Assembly (NCBI GenBank): GCA_963700195.1
Contig: CAVOWQ010000010.1
Span: 248,001 to 312,000 of the forward strand
DNA: 64,000 nt
Source: AP-15 sp963700195
GTDB lineage: Bacteria; Pseudomonadota; Alphaproteobacteria; ATCC43930; CGMCC-115725
Direction: 5' to 3'
The notes below the pieces were generated by a model. It was not told where the DNA came from and did no database searches. It saw only the letters and a program-made list of their open reading frames with translations. The position numbers and the translations under genes are program-made. Each line of letters opens with the position of its first letter. Positions within the stretch are counted from its first letter, which is position 1. Positions 7,909 to 16,562 of this stretch are shown in pieces.

Positions 7909-9750
7909 TTACTCCGTCCTGACCTGAAATTCGATCTTCCATCGGCGATCCGAATTCACATGCTTCATCCACAGTTCGAGCGTGCCCAGTTCTGTCACAA
8001 CGGAGTTGATTTGCACAGGAACGACCTGTCCCGCCGGAACATCGGGGAGCGGAGGCAGGTTGAGTTCGAGCAAACTGGTCTCGTCCAGCTCACCTGCGGC
8101 ATCAGGCAGGACCTGTCCCGGTTGATCGCCGCTTCGGACTGCCGACGAATAGAACCGGAACTCGGCGGGATGCCCGGTGAGAAGACCGAAATCTCGTCCT
8201 TCTATAAGAAGTTCCGAGCCCTCTTGCATCCCCTGCGGAACAACGCACAGCGCCTGTATCGGCGGTTTGAATCCCGGCACCGCTGGCATCGAGCTCTCGA
8301 GGCCAATGTAGTACGAGCGCGCTGCTCCGGCTTTGATCCGAATACCTTTCTGCGTCACTCGAGTTCGCCCATAGAAAGAAGCCCCTTTGGCGACAGCGAG
8401 ATCCAGTTCGATCCCCCGCAACTCGCGTGCCGGTTTTCCTTCATTCCACGAAGTCAGCAGCTCGAGCACTCGGTTTCGGATCGGCCCACTCTTGAAAACA
8501 CCACCGTTAAAAAGGACCGCGGTTGGCATCACAAATTCGGTTGACCCAAGCTGCCGCTCCACCGCTGCAGTAAGCGATTGGCTGCTGCTCAGATTTGCTC
8601 GGCTCCGGCACAGAAATCGCGCCAGATGCTTGCTGATCACGGGATCGGCTGCGAATGGCAGACCAAATTCCTGCAGTCCCACGCGACGTGCCTCCTGTGG
8701 CAGATCGCTGATACTGGTCTTTGCGAAAAAACCGTCGAGAACAACCTGCTCGAGGGTCGCTCGATCGAGTGTTGTCGAAACGGTTCTGGCGAACAGGCTC
8801 GAGCCGCGCGAGGGAACGGCGATCGGGACTTCGGGCAACGACTCGTCGTCGAACAAGGCGATCTTAGCCTTGGAGGCGGCATGGACGAGCGCAAGGAATT
8901 GCCAGGAATTGACCGATCTTCCCTCGGCCGAGAGTTTGGCCTGGAGGGTATAGGCAAGCGCCAGATCTATATTGTCGCCGCCCAGGAGTATGTGTTCGCC
9001 GACGCTGATGCGTTCGAGCTCTAACGTGCCGCTGCTGTCGGTAACGGCAATTAGGCTGAAATCGGCGGTGCCGCCGCCGATATCACAAACGAGGATGATG
9101 TCGCCCGGAGTGATCAAGGAACGCCATTTCCCACCGGCCTGCGCGATCCAGGCGTAGAACGCCGCCTGGGGTTCTTCAAGCAGGGTGATTTTGCCGAGAC
9201 CGGCGGCCTCCGCCGCTTCGGCGGTCAAATTTTGCGCAACCGCATCGAACGATGCCGGGACCGTCAGGACAATCTCGGTTTCAGAAAGGTCCCAGTTCCG
9301 CCCCTGCACGCGTCCAGCGTAGAGAAATGCGTTCTTCAGGTGCGCAAGGTATCGCCGCGAGCATTCAAAGGGCGAGAGCTTGTCATCCTGGATGTCCGAT
9401 CTCCACGGAAGCGATTGACGCCGGGGATCGGTATGCGGGTTGGAGAGCCACGATTTGGCAGAGGTGACGAGACGGTCGGGAACCAGTGCGCCATGGTCGC
9501 GAGCGAAATGACCGGCCATCGTGGTGTCGCCTACCCCATTATCCCAAGGCAGCGGAAACGAGTTCTCCGGAAATTCATCGCGGTGGGGAATGTATAGCGC
9601 GGAGGGCAGCGTTGGTTTCTCGCCGATCTGATTTGGTCCAATTATTTGGGTGACTTCCAATATCTCGGTGTGATCGGACTCCAGATCGGTGAGCGCGATC
9701 GCGCTGTTCGTTGTACCAAGATCGATGCCAAGACTGAAACGTGTGCTCAT
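7909..9750 (-). CDS. Hsp70 family protein (short form)
   Basis: 613-residue Hsp70-like ATPase. Motifs are GIDLGTTNSAIALTD (phosphate 1), TSAKSWLSNP, VLTVPASFDAVAQ, LLEEPQAAFYAWI, CDIGGGTADFSLIAV (phosphate 2), LGGDNIDLALAY and VLFNGGVFKSGPIRNR. After the nucleotide domain comes a short beta-rich tail (LNLPPLPDVPAGQVVPVQI... ending WKIEFQVRTE), not the DnaK peptide-binding and lid domains. It shares many blocks with the adjacent longer Hsp70, so they look like diverged paralogues. It lies between a DUF2760 gene and the DUF3731 Hsp70, all in one direction. Confidence 0.9.
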   Translation of the reverse strand: MSTRFSLGIDLGTTNSAIALTDLESDHTEILEVTQIIGPNQIGEKPTLPSALYIPHRDEFPENSFPLPWDNGVGDTTMAGHFARDHGALVPDRLVTSAKSWLSNPHTDPRRQSLPWRSDIQDDKLSPFECSRRYLAHLKNAFLYAGRVQGRNWDLSETEIVLTVPASFDAVAQNLTAEAAEAAGLGKITLLEEPQAAFYAWIAQAGGKWRSLITPGDIILVCDIGGGTADFSLIAVTDSSGTLELERISVGEHILLGGDNIDLALAYTLQAKLSAEGRSVNSWQFLALVHAASKAKIALFDDESLPEVPIAVPSRGSSLFARTVSTTLDRATLEQVVLDGFFAKTSISDLPQEARRVGLQEFGLPFAADPVISKHLARFLCRSRANLSSSQSLTAAVERQLGSTEFVMPTAVLFNGGVFKSGPIRNRVLELLTSWNEGKPARELRGIELDLAVAKGASFYGRTRVTQKGIRIKAGAARSYYIGLESSMPAVPGFKPPIQALCVVPQGMQEGSELLIEGRDFGLLTGHPAEFRFYSSAVRSGDQPGQVLPDAAGELDETSLLELNLPPLPDVPAGQVVPVQINSVVTELGTLELWMKHVNSDRRWKIEFQVRTE

Positions 9751-9859
9751 GAGTTGAAAGTCTCGATTGTAATCTGTGCAAGATGTCCGAAGCTCGCCGG
9801 CAGTCTCCTACGGCTCCACATTGGGTCTCCCGCGTCGGACTTAGGTCGCTGCTTCCAGC

Positions 9860-10489
9860 CTACTTCAGCTCGACTTCCGCAGGGGCAATTGCCGGCAGCC
9901 GGTCGGGGTTGACCCGCACAATGCGTGGGAGTCTCACCCACTCTGCTTTCCAGCCGCGATGGACGAGCGTCCCCGAGAACGGCCCTGCTCCCCGGATGTT
10001 CCCGATCAGGCGATACTCGTCGGCTGCATATCCTAAAGGAACAGTGACGGACGATCCCTCGTTCTCTTCGCGCACTGATCGAATGTCGAAATGCTCGCGG
10101 AAGGCGGCTTTGCACCCTTCATGTACGACGCGAGCGGCGGCCCCAACCTGGGCGTTGTCGTAGGTTGTAATGTCCTCCATCAAAAAGTCCACCAGCCTTC
10201 CGCGCTCCTGAAGTAGGGCGAGGAAGCTGACGATTTCAGCGTCGGCCTGGTTGCCGGCCATCGGGACCGGCATAGGGTCGGCTGCGTCAGCTTTGGGGCG
10301 CTCGGGCTCCGGTGGCTCTCCTCGATTCACAAAGACTATCACGAGCAGAGGCACCACGACAATCAAAGAAGCTCCTGCAAAATATAAATGGAAAAGGCTC
10401 GATGCCGTGAACAGAGACAAGACATTCACCGTGAGCAGCGCGATGCAGCAAATGATAGAGACTATTCTCATGTTGACTGACATCCTCAT
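9860..10489 (-). CDS. DUF2760 domain membrane protein
   Basis: About 209 residues. Two hydrophobic segments at the N-terminus (IVSIICCIALLTVNVLSLF and LYFAGASLIVVVPLLVIVF) anchor it in the membrane. The conserved DUF2760 domain follows: SFLALLQERGRLVDFLMEDI, YDNAQVGAAARVVHEGCKAAF, VTVPLGYAADEYRLIGNIRG, FSGTLVHRGWKAEWVRLP and the ending IAPAEVELK. Function unknown. It is first in a unit with two Hsp70-like genes, 109 bases upstream of the nearer one. ATG 10489 is preferred; ATG 10483 and 10471 are possible. Confidence 0.85.
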   Translation of the reverse strand: MRMSVNMRIVSIICCIALLTVNVLSLFTASSLFHLYFAGASLIVVVPLLVIVFVNRGEPPEPERPKADAADPMPVPMAGNQADAEIVSFLALLQERGRLVDFLMEDITTYDNAQVGAAARVVHEGCKAAFREHFDIRSVREENEGSSVTVPLGYAADEYRLIGNIRGAGPFSGTLVHRGWKAEWVRLPRIVRVNPDRLPAIAPAEVELK

Positions 10490-10879
10490 TGCTTTGCGAC
10501 CCGAGCTTGCGTGGACGCGGAGCGAAAGGGGAAGATACACCAACTGGTGCGTTGAATAGACAGAATGCCTCCGCGTGGCGCGGCCCGGCAAAATCGTAGT
10601 GTTTCGCGCGATACCGGTTCCGTCAGCCCTCCCGGCCCGGTCGAAGGCCAGGCCGGTGCTCGATCAGCACGCGCGTCTAAGCGGAGGGTCTTCTGCACGG
10701 CAACTCTTTGCCGAGCTCGCTATCAGTAACGCAGTTCCCCGTAACCCAGGCCGAAAACCGTCGCGCCCTTTGGCAGGGCTGCGACCTGGTCTTTCGCAAG
10801 CCTCGAGATCGCAATCTCGTTGCGTGCATATCTCAAGACTTTCGAAGAGTTGCGGCACGCCAGCGCAGCGGACAGTCGA
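10490..10879. other. 390-bp gap without a supported gene
   Basis: Lies between the DUF2760 gene start and the GhrA-like stop. A minus-strand open stretch ending at 10723 reads ...AISRLAKDQVAALPKGATVFGLG, which looks protein-like but has no start or recognisable family; it could be the tail of a lost gene. The promoter of the DUF2760-Hsp70 unit should lie at its left end. I see no clear terminator. Confidence 0.4.
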
Positions 10880-11815
10880 TCAGTATCCCATTGTCTTGTC
10901 GATTTCCTGCAATAGCGGGCCGCCGGCCTCGATGCTGCGGATGTTCGCGGCAATTTCTGTCACCAGTTGAGCCACAGTCGGCCGGCGGGCAACGTGCGGC
11001 ATCACCGTGACTTTGGGGTGCAGCCACAGCGGACTGTCCGGCGGCAGGGGCTCGGGCCACAGCGCGTCCAATGCGGCGTAGGACAGTTGTCCCGCGTCGA
11101 GCGCGCGGATCAGATCCTCGGCCACCACATGCTTGCCGCGCCCGACATTCACCAGCATCGCCCCCCTCGGCATCATCGCGAAGGTACGAGCGCAGAAGAT
11201 GCCCTCGGTTTCCCGCGTCAGCGGCAACAGGCAGACGGCGATGTCGGTCTGATTGAGAAACGGCTCGAGCTGGTCGGGCCCGTGAAAAATCGGCACCTCC
11301 TCCTTCTCGCGCGGTGATCGAACCCAAGCCGAGACCGGGAAACCGAGCGACTTCAATACCAGCGCCGGCGCTTTCGCCATCATGCCGAAGCCGAGGAAAC
11401 CAACGCGCCGCTCCTCGGGCCGGACGATCCTCGTCCGGCGCCACTCCCGCTCGGCCTGAGCCGCCTGATAGCCGGGCATGTCACGATGAAAGCGCAGCAC
11501 ATGCATGACGACGTATTCGGTCATCATCGGATCGCCGCCCGGCGGCTCCATCTTGCCGAGCGGGGCCTTCGGCAGCTTTGGATGTCGGACAAACGCCTCC
11601 ACCCCGGCCGAGCGGCTGAACATGGCTCTCAGGTTTGGAAACGCGGGAAGAGCATCGAAATCGGGATGCATGAAGGCGAGGTATTCGATATCCGCCAGCC
11701 TTCCCGGATCGGGCCAGATGCGAATTTCCAAATCGGGAAGCTGTTCGGCGAAGGTGTCGCACCATGCCTTCGCGTTGCCGATACGCTTGTCGAGATCGAC
11801 GATGAGCAGCGCCAT
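10880..11815 (-). CDS. ghrA: glyoxylate/hydroxypyruvate reductase A-like 2-hydroxyacid dehydrogenase
   Basis: 311-residue D-isomer-specific 2-hydroxyacid dehydrogenase of the GhrA type, which reduces glyoxylate or hydroxypyruvate with NADPH. Motifs are FPNLRAMFSRSAGVE, RVGFLGFGMMAKAPA (dinucleotide site; the third Gly of GxGxxG is Ala), LLPLTRETEGIF, LVNVGRGKHVVAEDL with the catalytic Arg, LDALWPEPLPPDSPLW with the Glu, and VTVMPHVARRP with the catalytic His. Length fits the family. It is a single gene on the minus strand, bordered upstream by repeat-rich non-coding DNA. Confidence 0.85.
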   Translation of the reverse strand: MALLIVDLDKRIGNAKAWCDTFAEQLPDLEIRIWPDPGRLADIEYLAFMHPDFDALPAFPNLRAMFSRSAGVEAFVRHPKLPKAPLGKMEPPGGDPMMTEYVVMHVLRFHRDMPGYQAAQAEREWRRTRIVRPEERRVGFLGFGMMAKAPALVLKSLGFPVSAWVRSPREKEEVPIFHGPDQLEPFLNQTDIAVCLLPLTRETEGIFCARTFAMMPRGAMLVNVGRGKHVVAEDLIRALDAGQLSYAALDALWPEPLPPDSPLWLHPKVTVMPHVARRPTVAQLVTEIAANIRSIEAGGPLLQEIDKTMGY

Positions 11816-11940
11816 AATTTTCTCCTAGTCATTTTATCGTCGCCCCCGCGAAGGCGCGGGCTCAGGGCGAGCAGAGAGAAGGTTTGCCCCGGATTTCCGC
11901 TTTCGCGCAGGGCTGTCCGGGGAAATATGTGTTGCACGCG

Positions 11941-12420
11941 CCCTGGGTGTGCGGGCCGGTATAGCGCTCCACCTTGGCCGATGCCAATGCCCAACGCCCC
12001 AGCGGGGTGTTTTGCCGACTTGTTTGGTGAAATGGTGCAGCGGGCCCACCGCGGTTTGCGCGTGCCATCGGCGAGAGCGGCTACCCGATCGATTCTACCG
12101 GTCTGCGGCTGAACGAGGCCAGCGCCCCGTGGGCGCGCTTTTCGAGCGGTGTTTGCGGCGCCAAGGTGCAGCTGATTTACGATGCCGATGCCGATCATCC
12201 GATTTATGCCGCGGTCAGCGCGGCCAAGGTGAACGACGTTACCGCGGCCCAGCAGATGCCGATCGATGCCGGCGCGACTTATGTCTCCGACCTCGGTTAT
12301 TACGATTACCGCTGGTGGGCGCAGCTGGATGCGGCCGGCTGCCGTATCGTGACCCGCTTCAAATCCAGCACGCCGCTCAGGCGGAGCTGCACTTTCGCGG
12401 GAATGACGAAAAATCTCTGA
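11941..12420 (+). pseudogene. IS4-like family transposase remnant
   Basis: Fragments of one DDE transposase spread over several frames. RSTLADANAQRPSG (frame 1, near 11965) is followed by FADLFGEMVQRAHRGLR in another frame and then by a 120-codon stretch: PIDSTGLRLNEASAPWARF, GAKVQLIYDADADHPIYAA, NDVTAAQQMPIDAGATYV and LGYYDYRWWAQLDAAGC, ending abruptly after VTRFKSSTPL. These are the order and wording of the catalytic core of IS4-group transposases. The 5' third and the C-terminus are missing and at least two frameshifts are present, so it is inactive. No terminal inverted repeats are recognisable. Confidence 0.75.
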
Positions 12421-12976
12421 CCTCGTTGAAGTCTCTCGATTTCACCTCTGGTAGTGCTCAGAACCATTCAGATGATTCGGCAGATCCCCCTCCTCGCTTT
12501 CCTGGCGAAAGCCGGGATCCGCTCCTGCCGTGGACACCGGCTTTCGCCGGTGAAGCGGTATTGAGCGAGGCGCTTCATCGCCGGGTTAATCGTGCGAATG
12601 ACTCTGAACACTAGCTCTGAGCACCGGCGGCTCACTCCATAAAATAGCCGTAATGGCATGATAAGCAGCCCCTTAATAGTTTTTACTTAATCGGTAAAAT
12701 TTCCTGTGCGCATAAACTCAATTACCTGTTATTTACAGCGGACGACAGCCAAGATCAGCCACTGTTTTCGCTGTTATTCTGCGGTCGACGCGGCCAAAAA
12801 GGGAGGATTCCGCGGCGATGGTGAGACCCTTGGCTGTTTTTTCGCTGCATTTAACAGCGATATCAGCGAGCGCTGTCCGGTTCTGCACACCGGCCGAAAC
12901 GCGGGTAAGCCTTGGCTTCCTTGAAAATCACGCTTGCGGCTATAAGTGACCGTCTGATCGGTCGGGAGACACGGAG
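12421..12976. other. repeat-bearing gap without a gene
   Basis: About 550 bases between the transposase relic and the Phd-like gene. The left part holds a palindromic repeat; the part from about 12660 to 12780 is clearly AT-richer than its surroundings. Two similar short segments (ACTGTTTTCGCTG near 12763 and GCTGTTTTTTCGCTG near 12833) recur. No open frame shows protein-like sequence. It looks like accumulated insertion debris. Confidence 0.4.
12495..12553. repeat. palindromic intergenic repeat
   Basis: Two arms, TTTCCTGGCGAAAGCCGG and CCGGCTTTCGCCGGTGAA, pair as an imperfect inverted repeat (16 of 18 positions) around a short loop. The wording (gaaagcgggaatcc...ggctttcgccgg) is that of short dispersed palindromes in GC-rich proteobacteria. 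Similar partial motifs occur at 11843-11905 and 12395-12410, on both sides of the transposase relic. Confidence 0.6.
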
Positions 12977-13220
12977 GTGATAAGGGTCAGTCTCGCCGAC
13001 GCGAAGACGCATTTGAGCGAGCTGATCGAGCGCGCTGCTGCCGGCGAGCCGGTTTGCATCACCCGACGCGGCAAGCCCGTCGCGCAGATCACCGCGGTTG
13101 ACGCCCCGCGCAAGTGCGTCGATGCAGCGGCATTTGCGGGAGATGACGGATGCCATGCCGTCGCAGCCGGAGACTGCCCGCGACATTATCCACCGGATGC
13201 GCGATGAAGATCGCTGTTGA
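12977..13220 (+). pseudogene. Phd/YefM-family antitoxin, frameshifted
   Basis: Antitoxin of a type II toxin-antitoxin pair; it would bind the operator through its N-terminus and neutralise the toxin through its C-terminus. The N-terminal Phd fold is intact (VSLADAKTHLSELIERAAAG, EPVCITRRGKPVAQI). One extra T in the TTT at 13133-13135 shifts the frame; without it the protein continues LREMTDAMPSQPETARD and ends ...MRDEDRC at 13220. The start is GTG 12977. The stop overlaps the toxin start, as in intact operons. Either a decayed module or a sequence error. Confidence 0.75.
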
Positions 13221-13640
13221 TGCTTTATCTGGATACTTCGCTGCTCGCTGCGGCTTTGACGAACGAGGCGGAAGCCGAGCGGATGCAGCATTGGCTTGGA
13301 CGGCAAGCAGAGGATGAGCTCGCAATCAGCGACCGGGTGGCGACCGAGCTTTCTGCCGCCCTCTCGATCAAGCTGGCACCGGCAAATCGGCGCCGCGCAC
13401 CGAGCCGACGCGTTGGCGATGTTTACCCGGTTGGCGACGGATAGCTTTGCTGTGGTCTCGGTGTCGCGGTTGCAGTTCCGCACGGCGGCCCGCTTCGGCG
13501 AGCAACACGTATTGGGCTTGCGCGCCGGAGATGCCCTGCACCTCGCGATCTGCGGCGATCATGGCGCGACGCTCTGCATTCTCGACCGGCGGCTGAGCGA
13601 CGCGGCTTCGGCGCTCGGCTTAAAGACGATGCTCGTTTAA
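13217..13640 (+). pseudogene. vapC: VapC-family PIN toxin, frameshifted
   Basis: PIN-domain RNase toxin partner of the preceding antitoxin. The first half reads MLYLDTSLLAAALTNEAEAE (Asp5 or 6 is the first metal ligand) and RVATELSAALSIKL (Glu ligand). From about 13380 the frame changes to ...IGAAHRADALAMFTRL, LGLRAGDALHLAICGDHG (third acidic ligand) and ATLCILDRRLSDAA (last Asp), ending GLKTMLV at 13640. Joined, it is a complete PIN domain of about 140 residues. The shift is a net +1 or -2 near 13375-13395. Both members of the pair being broken fits neutral decay. Confidence 0.75.
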
Positions 13641-13707
13641 CCACGACTCCGCAGTAACGCTCTCGCGCTGCGGCTTGCTCCGGACCACAGTAAAACCAAG
13701 GTAAATA

Positions 13708-14523
13708 TTGGACAAGCCAGCCCGTCGCCAGCCCAAGGCCTATCAGGATACCCGTTTCCTGGAAAGCAAGGATGCGCGCGCTTTGCGCATCCTTGCGGAG
13801 TACTTGGAGCCGCTCTATCGCTTTCAACGCAACAACGTCCGGGACACGATCGTTTTCATGGGGTCGGCTCGGCTGCGCTCGGAAGAGGCGGCGAAGACGG
13901 CGCTAGCCGAAGCGGAGCGGGCGGGACAGGGCATCGAGGCCGCGCAGATGGCCCTCCGCCTCTCGATCTATTATGAAGCGGCGCGGGAGCTCGCTCAGCG
14001 CTTGACCACCTGGTCGAAGAAGCTCGACCGCAAGGAACGGCGGTTTGTCGTCTGCACCGGTGGCGGTCCCGGCATCATGGAGGCGGCCAATCGCGGGGCT
14101 TCCGAGGCGAAGGGGCTCAGCGTTGGGCTGACTATCTCGATCCCGGACGCGGAATTCGACAACCCCTATATCAGCCGGGAACTCGACTTTTATTTTCATT
14201 ACTTCTTCATGCGCAAATTCTGGTTCGTCTACCTGGCCAAGGCGGTCGTGCTGTTCCCCGGCGGCTATGGGACGCTCGATGAGCTGTTCGAGATCCTGAC
14301 CCTCGTACAGACGCGCAAGATCCGCAAACGCATGCCGATCGTGCTCTTCGGCTCCAAATACTGGGACGAGGTGATCAATTTCGACGGGTTGGTGAAATAT
14401 GGCACGATCAGCCCGGGCGACCTCGACCTCTTCCATCGTACAGATTCGATAGACGAGGCTTATGAAATCATCACCCGGGGCCTCACCGAAAACGCCCTGG
14501 GCATTCCTGGACCGGTGCTCTGA
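13708..14523 (+). CDS. LOG family protein (lysine-decarboxylase-like Rossmann fold)
   Basis: 271 residues, TIGR00730/LOG-like. Proteins of this fold are mostly nucleoside 5'-monophosphate phosphoribohydrolases, some making cytokinins. The signature VLFPGGYGTLDELFEILTLVQT (PGGxGTxxE) and the upstream RRFVVCTGGGPGIMEAANRGA are both present, with the catalytic Arg in the MRKFWFVYLAK segment. It has an N-terminal extension of about 110 residues, as in the longer LOG group seen in alphaproteobacteria. The start is TTG 13708; the homologous region begins soon after. It is followed by a small hypothetical gene 28 bases on. Confidence 0.85.
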   Translation: MDKPARRQPKAYQDTRFLESKDARALRILAEYLEPLYRFQRNNVRDTIVFMGSARLRSEEAAKTALAEAERAGQGIEAAQMALRLSIYYEAARELAQRLTTWSKKLDRKERRFVVCTGGGPGIMEAANRGASEAKGLSVGLTISIPDAEFDNPYISRELDFYFHYFFMRKFWFVYLAKAVVLFPGGYGTLDELFEILTLVQTRKIRKRMPIVLFGSKYWDEVINFDGLVKYGTISPGDLDLFHRTDSIDEAYEIITRGLTENALGIPGPVL

Positions 14524-14551
14524 GGATGGCGAGGATAGGACGAGGGGCGCG

Positions 14552-14884
14552 ATGGCATACCAAACATTTCGGGTCGAGATCACCCGCGACGAGACGCGTG
14601 ACGGCGGGCCGGCCGGCATCGAGATTACCGCCTATATCGACCGCATGCCCGAGACCAACGAGGCCTCGGCCGGGCGGTTGAGCCGGGCGTGGCGCGGGGT
14701 GTGGAACAGCCGGCTGCAATACACCGGCGATTTCGAGACATTGGCGGAGGCGCTTGCCGCGATTATGGCGGCCTATCCCGAGGCCGACCAAGTCCGCTGC
14801 TACGAATATTCGGTCGACGACGAGTTTGCGCGCGAAGTGGCGCCCCTCCTGCGATCCGGAAAGACATGGCTGCCCGGCGCGTAA
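14552..14884 (+). CDS. conserved hypothetical protein
   Basis: 110 residues; I do not recognise a named domain. The sequence (MAYQTFRVEITRDETRDGG, GIEITAYIDRMPETNEAS, GDFETLAEALAAIMAAYPEA) has normal codon pattern and amphipathic helices with no signal peptide or membrane segment. The ATG at 14552 is chosen because GAGGGG lies nine bases upstream. It probably shares a transcript with the LOG gene. Confidence 0.6.
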   Translation: MAYQTFRVEITRDETRDGGPAGIEITAYIDRMPETNEASAGRLSRAWRGVWNSRLQYTGDFETLAEALAAIMAAYPEADQVRCYEYSVDDEFAREVAPLLRSGKTWLPGA

Positions 14885-15005
14885 TCCCGGCCGTTAGCTC
14901 TACTGCTGTGCGGGCCACGGCCGCACGGGCGAATGGCCGGCCGAACAAGCTGTAGTGTCTCCCAGCTATCCTCGTTCCCCCGAATGCGCGGCCGGCGCCG
15001 ACACC

Positions 15006-16334
15006 TCATCCGTGGTGGCCACCCGGGCCGCCGCCATGCGGCGCGCCGCCGCTATGTGGCGCCCCGCCGCCGTGGGGTCCGCCCGTCGCGAAGTGTTGTG
15101 CGCCGCCGCCATGCGGGCCGCCGCCGTGAAACCCCGGGCCGCCGTGGAACGCGGTCGGGCCAGCGTGGAACGTCGCTCGACTATGGGCTGCGGGCGCGCC
15201 ATGGAACCCGGCTCCGCCGCGGAATGCCGTCCGCCCACGGAGGGCTGGTGTCCCATGAAACGCCGCTTCACTGTGCGGTGCAGCAGCACCTGCGTGGATC
15301 GCCGCCGCGCCGAAACGCCCTGCTCCGCCACGCGCAGCCTCGTTGTTGACGGCGCCGGAGCGCGCCGCCTTCGTCAGCGCGGAAACCCGGGCGGCATCGA
15401 AGCGCGTTCTCGTGGCCGCGTCCGCATAGGCAACGCCGCCGCGATGGGCGGGGTTATGCACCCATACGCCGCCCGAGAAGGCGGGACGGCCGCCGGAAGC
15501 GAGCGCATAGCGCTCGGGGTTGACGGCGACGTCGTGATGCCCCCAATCGACCCAGCCCCAGCCCCACAGCGGACCGAAAGACGCCAATACGATGGGCGCT
15601 TCGTAGCCGATCCACAATCCGGGCGCATAGGCGAACCCGACCGGGGCAGGGAAAGAAAAGGGCGGATACGCCGGATGGGGCCACGCCCCGTACACGACGG
15701 GGCGGTAGATCGGCACGCAGACCTCCTGCGGCTCGGCCGGCAGGATCGAAATGGTCTCACCGCTCGTTTGGATAACACAGCGGCATTGCGGGGTCTGCTT
15801 GAGGTTTCCCGTCGCCAACGCTTCGTGGCGCAGACTCTGCACCGCGGCCATGACGTCAGCCTGCTGGGCGAGAAACGCGTTGCCGAGTTGCTCGGTCCAT
15901 GGAAGTTGGCCGCTCATGTTCTCCAGGACCAACGGGAACGGCACCAGCGCCTTGACGCTGGGGTCCCAGTTCTGAACCTGCAGCGCGTTGGTCAGCGCGT
16001 CGCCGGTCAGCGCCCGGTTTGCCGGAACGCTGACCCAACGCGCGGCCTCGACCACTTCGAGCGGATAGGTTGAAGCCATTAGAATCTGCGCAAGCAACGG
16101 ATCGGGATAGAGCGCGATCGGTGCAACGATCTGGTCAAGCTGGGCCTGCGTCAGCTGCTGCGCCGGCGGTGCCGCCGCCGGCGGCACGGGTGCCGTATTC
16201 GGAGCCGGCGTGGCCGCGGTCGTCGAGGGCGGTATCGGCGGCATGTCCTGGGCGATCGCAACGCCCCCGATGGCAATGCAGGCGAAGAAAGCGGCAATTC
16301 CTCGCCGGGATATCCCGATCGTCCAGCCGAGCAT
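15006..16334 (-). CDS. DUF3300 domain-containing secreted protein
   Basis: 442 residues. A signal peptide (MLGWTIGISRRGIAAFFACIAIGGVAIAQ) is followed by a Pro/Ala linker, then the DUF3300 domain: LTQAQLDQIVAPIALYPDPLLAQILMASTYPLEVVEAARW, PSVKALVPFPLVLENM, LGNAFLAQQADVMAAVQSLR. Next comes an aromatic-rich middle (YGAWPHPAYPPF, GPLWGWGWVDWGHHD) and a long low-complexity tail of Gly, His, Ala and Phe from about residue 330. Function unknown; probably cell-envelope. The ATG at 16334 follows a GGAGGAAAC ribosome site. The tail encodes repeated GGxHGGG units and may bind metal (inference). Confidence 0.85.
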   Translation of the reverse strand: MLGWTIGISRRGIAAFFACIAIGGVAIAQDMPPIPPSTTAATPAPNTAPVPPAAAPPAQQLTQAQLDQIVAPIALYPDPLLAQILMASTYPLEVVEAARWVSVPANRALTGDALTNALQVQNWDPSVKALVPFPLVLENMSGQLPWTEQLGNAFLAQQADVMAAVQSLRHEALATGNLKQTPQCRCVIQTSGETISILPAEPQEVCVPIYRPVVYGAWPHPAYPPFSFPAPVGFAYAPGLWIGYEAPIVLASFGPLWGWGWVDWGHHDVAVNPERYALASGGRPAFSGGVWVHNPAHRGGVAYADAATRTRFDAARVSALTKAARSGAVNNEAARGGAGRFGAAAIHAGAAAPHSEAAFHGTPALRGRTAFRGGAGFHGAPAAHSRATFHAGPTAFHGGPGFHGGGPHGGGAQHFATGGPHGGGAPHSGGAPHGGGPGGHHG

Positions 16335-16562
16335 CGTTTCCTCCGAGATCAACCCTCACGACTATAACGTTTCTTAGCCGGAAGCTGTTCCCGCCAGCTC
16401 CAATCTGCAGCAATGCAGACGTGCATGGTATCATGAAAGTAGCGCAGGACGAGTTGAACGCGGTAAGCATCCGCAATATAAGCGCCCAGCGCGTATCGAA
16501 GGGCTGTCGGGCATCGGTTGGCCCTGGACCGCACGCGATGCGCGCGGTGCCTGGCTCTGCCC

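Noticed and set aside
10575..10970. 131-codon plus-strand frame
   Set aside because: Overlaps the end of the GhrA-like gene antisense and has shadow-frame composition.
15006..15360. Tandem repeat array in the DUF3300 gene as a separate element
   Set aside because: The GGxHGGG units are codon-level low complexity of the protein tail, not an independent DNA repeat.
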